A stretch of DNA of 64,000 bases from NCBI GenBank assembly GCA_012976225.1, contig JAAVVG010000002.1:1488001-1552000 (forward strand), in the 5' to 3' direction. Under the pieces are notes generated by a model that searched no databases, had not been told where the DNA came from, and saw only the letters and a program-made list of their open reading frames with translations. Source of the stretch: Golubevia sp. BC0850. Lineage: Eukaryota; Basidiomycota; Exobasidiomycetes; Golubeviales; Golubeviaceae. Below, piece after piece: positions 60,253-64,000 of the stretch; positions within the stretch are counted from its first letter, which is position 1; the number at the start of each line of letters is the position of its first letter. A program made the position numbers and the translations under genes.

Positions 60253-61594
60253 TTAGAAGAAGAGTGGCGACATTGAGGTTTTCTTGAAAACTTGATCCGA
60301 TGAAAAGTCTTCGACGTTCTTCCTCTTCTTCGGATTGGGGCTGCTGACCTGATCCCTGAAGCCGTGGTCGCTTGGGGGGCTTCCGAAGCATCCTTCGAAC
60401 CTGTCGGCATCGAAGAGATTCGTCTCGTCAGAGGCGATGGATTCTGGAGAAGAGAAAGCTGGCAGAGACTCTGGAGGTGAAAGAGCTTTCTCTTTCATGT
60501 TAAGGAAAGAGAGCGACTCTTTCAATCTCCTGTTGGAGTTCTTCAATTGATTGAACTCATAGACCCAGGAATTCGAGGAGCCGCTTTCGAAGACATCGAT
60601 GGGAGAGGAGTTGGAATCCGAGTCGACCCAGTGTGCTCTTTCCGATGCATCCTTCGCCAATTCGTAGACGGGACGAGGTCTTCCGGTAGCGACGACTATC
60701 TTCTTGGCGTCTTCTGAGTCGACTGTGAGAGAAGATAAGACAAGAAACATGGAGTCAGTACACTTGTTGAACAGGAACGAAATCTGACTGCCGATTCGTT
60801 TCAAGAAGCTCGAAGCACTCACCTTTTCCGTCACTCTCGATCCAAACGTAACCCTCTGTCTTGTGACGCATTCTGAGCAGAAGTCTTATCGCATTGGCTG
60901 AGCCAACCGAAGGACCACTGGTTGAATCCTTCAATTGTCTCGAGACTTGACCGAAGTCAGAGGGAGAGCAGAACTCGCTCAAGTTCTTTCCGAGCATTTC
61001 CTTGGGCTTGAAGCCCAGAATGCGCTCAGAAGAAGGTGATACGTAGAGGAACGTCCACTTGAGAGAGAGTACGTAGACCAGGTCGTGAGAGTTGTCCAAG
61101 AGAAGATGAGACCAGAGTGAGGCGGAATTGGAATTCCCTTTGACCAGGCAATTCATCTCTTCCGCCATCAGAGCATCCTTCAGATATCCGACCTCCTTCT
61201 CCTTGACAATTCTACCAGTCTCCGTAGGAGAGACTGAAGCTGGAGGAGAGCTCGATTCCGCCTCCGAAGCTAGATTGCGTGAAAGCTGACGTCTCTCTTG
61301 AAGGGTGAGCTTTGGAGCTTGGTGTTGAGAGCTGCTGAGCAAGTAAGGAGCACTGCTAGCTTTTCCCAGTCCCCTAAATTGACGGTCTTGAAGATCTCTA
61401 GGAATTGGACGGAGGTGAGATTTGACGATGGAGTGGTGGTTAAGGATCTGAGCTTGATAGCTCTGATTCTTGCTGACACCGATTGGATGGTTGGACTTGT
61501 TGCTTGATTTCAGGAAATTTAGATTTGATGCGTCTAGAGCTGATTGGTCGCAGCTCTCGAGGAAGGCTGAAAAGTCGTCGTAGTTCGAGGTCAT
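60253..61594 (-). CDS. White-collar-like PAS-domain protein lacking a zinc finger
   Basis: Two exons (60823-61594, 60253-60722) give 413 aa. After a polar N-terminus of about 150 residues comes a PAS domain: LLDNSHDLVYVLSLKWTFLY, SPSSERILGFKPKEMLGKN, LSEFCSPSD, LLLRMRHKTEGYVWIES, and after the 100-bp intron KKIVVATGRPRPVYEL. This pattern, with the final GR-x-RPV strand, is that of the heterodimerising PAS domain of WC-2/WC-1. There is no LOV chromophore motif (GRNCRFLQ), so it should not sense light itself, and no GATA zinc finger. The C-terminal 150 residues are Ser/Pro-rich with a basic cluster (PNPKKRKNVEDF) that may be a nuclear signal. It may be a partner or modulator of a white-collar photoreceptor complex. 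Confidence 0.75.
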
Positions 61595-64000
61595 TTTGTA
61601 AAGTTTGAAGAAGTATCGAAAGGTTTGACGGGGAATGAATCGAGAATAAAAAATGAAATCTTAGTAGAGGTTAATAGAATAAATAACTGAACCTTTGCGT
61701 GGCGAAGTCGGACGCTGTCAGAAGTCTGGGAGGAGAGGGAAAGAAGGGTGAATGATCAGTGGACCCAGTCGAAAATGAAATCCGGGCCCCTTCCATCTCG
61801 GACTGTTCAGAGAAGCTTTCGACATCTCAGTATATCCCAGTACTCCAATTCCAACCTTTTTCGGCGAGTAATGGGATCTACAAAGGGTCGCGCGCATCTT
61901 TGGCTAGGAAGCGTCCCAAAGGACACCACGACCACCACCTCCCTCGTCAACCTCGGATCGAATAGTCCTGAGCCCACCCATATTTAGCTATTCTGCTCTT
62001 GCAACTACCGTGCTCCTGGTTCCGTTGCCCTGCACGCCATATAGTTCTTTGTTGTGCACTCACTTAGGGTTTAAAAAAAGCTAAGGGTGTGGGAGCAAGG
62101 CAGGACCGAAACTGAATTGAACTCTACTTTCGTTAGGTTGAGGTCAAGCTATTAAGCTCGTGAAATGTGATTATTAAAGCGAGAGCTGCAACTGAGTTGG
62201 AGCTTTGAATTTGAAGTTTGAAGTTTGTCGGCTTGAGGCTTGAGAGTAAATTGGCGAGAGGTTGAGGTTTGACGAGTCGGGGAGAGTTGAGATTGAAGTT
62301 TAAAATCTAAAAGCAATTAGACAAATTTGTACCCAGAGTTGTGGGATTTTCGAAGAAAAGTAAAATTGATGAAGGGGGTGATGGGTTAGGGGAAGGAAAG
62401 AATGGACCCAGAAAGAGCAGATCGTTTGAAACGTGGCACGTGGTGCGCGCCGTGTTCCGGGCACAGCGGGCAGGCAGCATTGGAGGTTGAACCTACTTGG
62501 AATTCGAAGCTGTGAAGTTCGTATAGACGAGAGTTTTGAAATCTAGAATCTGAAAGGCATAGAGATCCAAAAGATGCAAAGATGAGTTCATAGGGGAGGT
62601 GCAAGAAAGGGAACTGCTCGCTATGACCGACTTATGGACTCTCGACCTGTTTCGGGTCGTTTTTAAACCGTAAAAACATCAAAGGGAGATGCTTATTTGC
62701 TTATTTCTAGACGTGGCAATCCCTTCTCGAGCCTTCATCTCTTCTGATGAACCTTCCAGAGATGTCTTGCTTGTCAAGAAGCTGAGGAAGTGTTGTGATG
62801 ATTTTGTGCGACCACCTTTTTTCTCGGTCATTGTTTGAAGATCTCCTTATGCTTTGGCTCTTAGTGAGCTGACATGATCAACAGGATTTGTGATCTGTTT
62901 CCTCATGAATCGGTTGACTTTGTGAAATGATACGACAACCAAAGTGAAAGGAAGCCCCTGGTTGTTGACTGAGAAGAAGGCAACACAAGGGTCCGGAGAG
63001 AACAAGCTTTCCGTTTCGAAAAGCACGAGTAGTTTTTGATTTAGAGCATAGTAAGAGATCCTCCTCATCTGACCTAGAGAAGCACAGAGCAGATTCCAGA
63101 TAGCTCTTGGGAGCGGCCGTGAGAACGGGTGGGTGGCGAAGTGAGGTGAAAGAGAGTTGACTCAGGGCGACAGTCTTTCGAGCAAAAAGTTGTCTGCAAA
63201 GACCTTCAATCTCTAGTTAGTAGGTGTAAGATCGAACGTCTCATAGATATAGCTGGTGGAGTAGCAGAGAATAACGAGAAAGGTGTTGGCCCGCGACGTT
63301 CCAGGGGTGGCGGTCATCGTCAAGTAGGAGACTTCGCTTCAATCGGAAGGCAACTGGAACTGATGTAGCTCATGAAAAACAGAGTTCTCTTTGTTTTCAT
63401 GATAGCCCCCTACACTCGGAAGAAGAGGTCTAATCACCCAGTGACCTCTCTGCAGTCTTGGAGTTACGAAAAGGCTCGCAACCTCTCTCTTCGATCTTGC
63501 ATCCTCTTTGAAGTGTACATATCGACATTTCTTGAACATCAATTGCTTAGTCTATCTGGGGAAACAAAACCCTCTTCAAGAGCCGTGGGCGATCCTTTGA
63601 CACGGGACCGCTTGGAACTCAGAGAGTTCCAACACTTCGCTCGTCTTGCTGTGCACAGATGTTCCTCCTGCCAAATTTCTAAGAAAAGAACTAGTCGAAA
63701 CGTTGAATGGGTCAAAAAGAAAGTGGAGCGGGACGACGAGGGAAGATCGTGGATGTTGTCATCATTTCCTCGAAGGAGTCGAGATCTCCTTGAAGACTCC
63801 GTCCCTTGTGCCTTGGTCCTAGGTACAGAGAGACAGGTCCTCCCCGGTCAAGGATTCCATATTCAGGGTGTAGATCCAAAAGTTGGTATAAATACATGTG
63901 TACTTCTTCTCTTCCCTCCTCGTTTGTCCCTTCCTTACTTCTTCTCCCCAAGGGAGAGGGAAGAAACAACCAAATCGCGGCGGAGATGAGAGAATTCATT
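61595..64000. other. 2.4-kb region without a convincing gene
   Basis: This runs from the PAS gene start to the window end. Frames of 60-205 codons occur on both strands (the longest at 63372-63989 on +) but overlap other frames, lack protein-like conserved blocks and have no supporting splice pattern. The left part must include the PAS gene promoter. Near the right end is a TATA-like element followed by a C/T-rich leader, so a gene on + probably begins just beyond the window. Confidence 0.4.
63887..63894 (+). promoter_or_regulatory. TATA-like element before a gene outside the window
   Basis: TATAAATA is followed within 15 bases by a long C/T-rich tract (63900-63950). The same arrangement precedes the Kex2-repeat gene. 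It suggests a transcription start near 63930 for a gene to the right. Confidence 0.4.

Noticed and set aside
63372-63989. 205-codon open frame on + near the window end
   Set aside because: No recognisable domain, mixed composition, overlaps an open frame on the other strand, and includes the TATA-like element and C/T leader of what looks like the next gene.

Overview
The window looks like nuclear DNA of a basidiomycete fungus, most likely a yeast-like or plant-associated lineage. Reasons: about 20 closely packed protein genes, most cut by short introns (about 60-240 bp) with a strong GTGAGT donor and CAG/AAG/TAG acceptors. The gene content (a SERCA-type Ca2+ pump, a PL14 polysaccharide lyase, a white-collar-like PAS protein, GPI-type GH16, a Kex2-repeat protein) also fits, as does the abundance of Ser-rich low-complexity proteins. 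I cannot name the species. No rRNA, tRNA, transposon, LTR element or CRISPR array was recognised.

Layout: 0-10 kb has the 3' part of an LRR-like gene, a GNAT acetyltransferase, a large RING/RRM-like protein and a GPI-type GH16 glucanase. 10-25 kb has a small unrecognised coiled protein, a SERCA Ca2+-ATPase, a Rap1 telomere protein head-to-head with RNase H2 subunit B, a quinone oxidoreductase and the PIG-L GPI de-N-acetylase. 25-45 kb has a 1427-residue low-complexity membrane protein, the polyadenylation factor Pfs2, a secreted PL14 lyase, a coiled-coil/RRM protein carrying a pepsin-like lobe, Vps22/Snf8, peroxisomal uricase and a membrane-anchored DUF229 protein. 45-64 kb has NIF3, a 7-TM protein, a Rieske-DUF455 fusion head-to-head with tail-anchored Ubc6, a Ser-rich protein, a secreted Kex2-processed repeat protein and a PAS protein, then 2.4 kb without a convincing gene.

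Exon models were built by hand from splice signals and frame. For nearly all multi-exon genes the exon lengths sum to an exact multiple of three and family motifs are restored across the junctions, which supports them. There is no operon-like organisation; functional links are by shared divergent promoters (RAP1/RNH202, Rieske-DUF455/UBC6). The most unusual items are the Rieske plus ferritin-like fusion with all metal ligands intact, the Kex2-processed repeat protein, the RRM protein with an apparently inactive pepsin-like lobe, and a Pro-to-Ala change in the PEGLP motif of the Ca2+ pump.
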